From assembly GCA_033557835.1 (NCBI GenBank), contig JAWQRO010000176.1, positions 1 through 50,807 on the forward strand: 50,807 bases of DNA, written 5' to 3'. Shown here piece after piece: positions 50,791 through 50,807 of this stretch (position 1 is its first letter; the number at the start of each line of letters is the position of its first letter). The notes beneath the pieces were generated by a model. It worked only from the letters and a program-made list of their open reading frames with translations, had not been told where the DNA came from and did no database searches. Source of the DNA: Helochares maculicollis (taxonomy: Eukaryota > Arthropoda > Insecta > Coleoptera > Hydrophilidae). The position numbers were made by a program, and so were the translations under genes.

Positions 50791-50807
50791 TTACACAGTT
50801 GTCCTCT

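Noticed and set aside
1..50807. tRNA genes, CRISPR arrays, bacterial operons, viral genes
   Set aside because: None seen; the window is ordinary insect nuclear sequence with introns and transposon relics.

Overview
The window is nuclear DNA from an insect, most likely a holometabolous one such as a beetle. That placing is an inference from insect-like orthologues, intron-rich genes and an AT-rich background full of transposon relics. Coding genes are split by GT-AG introns, so most were rebuilt by joining exons whose splice sites and reading phases agree. There is no sign of bacterial, viral or organellar sequence.

Layout, left to right: (1) the 5' half of lingerer (lig, UBA/RGG protein, minus strand, continuing off the left edge); (2) mRpS16, a mitochondrial ribosomal protein gene (plus), divergent from lig; (3) Chrac-16, a histone-fold chromatin protein (plus); (4) a REEP5/6-type ER-shaping gene (minus), convergent with Chrac-16; (5) a dead P-element-like THAP transposase (plus, about 14.3-16.9 kb); (6) a gene resembling Fanconi anaemia group E (plus); (7) a complete 11-exon soluble (type 10) adenylyl cyclase gene (plus, 19.4-30.7 kb), whose introns carry two mariner relics; (8) a complete four-exon kindlin/fermitin gene (minus, 43.9-32.3 kb), whose introns hold a piggyBac relic with a large internal deletion and a non-LTR retrotransposon relic; (9) a second non-LTR relic (about 44.5-46.3 kb); (10) the terminal exon of the TIA-1/Rox8 RNA-binding gene (minus, running off the right edge), then an AT microsatellite.

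The genes have unrelated housekeeping or signalling roles: RNA regulation, mitochondrial translation, chromatin, ER shape, DNA repair, cAMP signalling and integrin adhesion. Nothing suggests an operon-like or cooperative cluster. I found no convincing new multi-gene system. The points most worth a second look are the insect soluble adenylyl cyclase (Lys in place of the bicarbonate-site Arg, a broken Walker A, a PKA-like site), a degenerate periodic array filling lig intron 1, and a dispersed repeat family with four copies in the window, one with internal ~140-bp tandem units.
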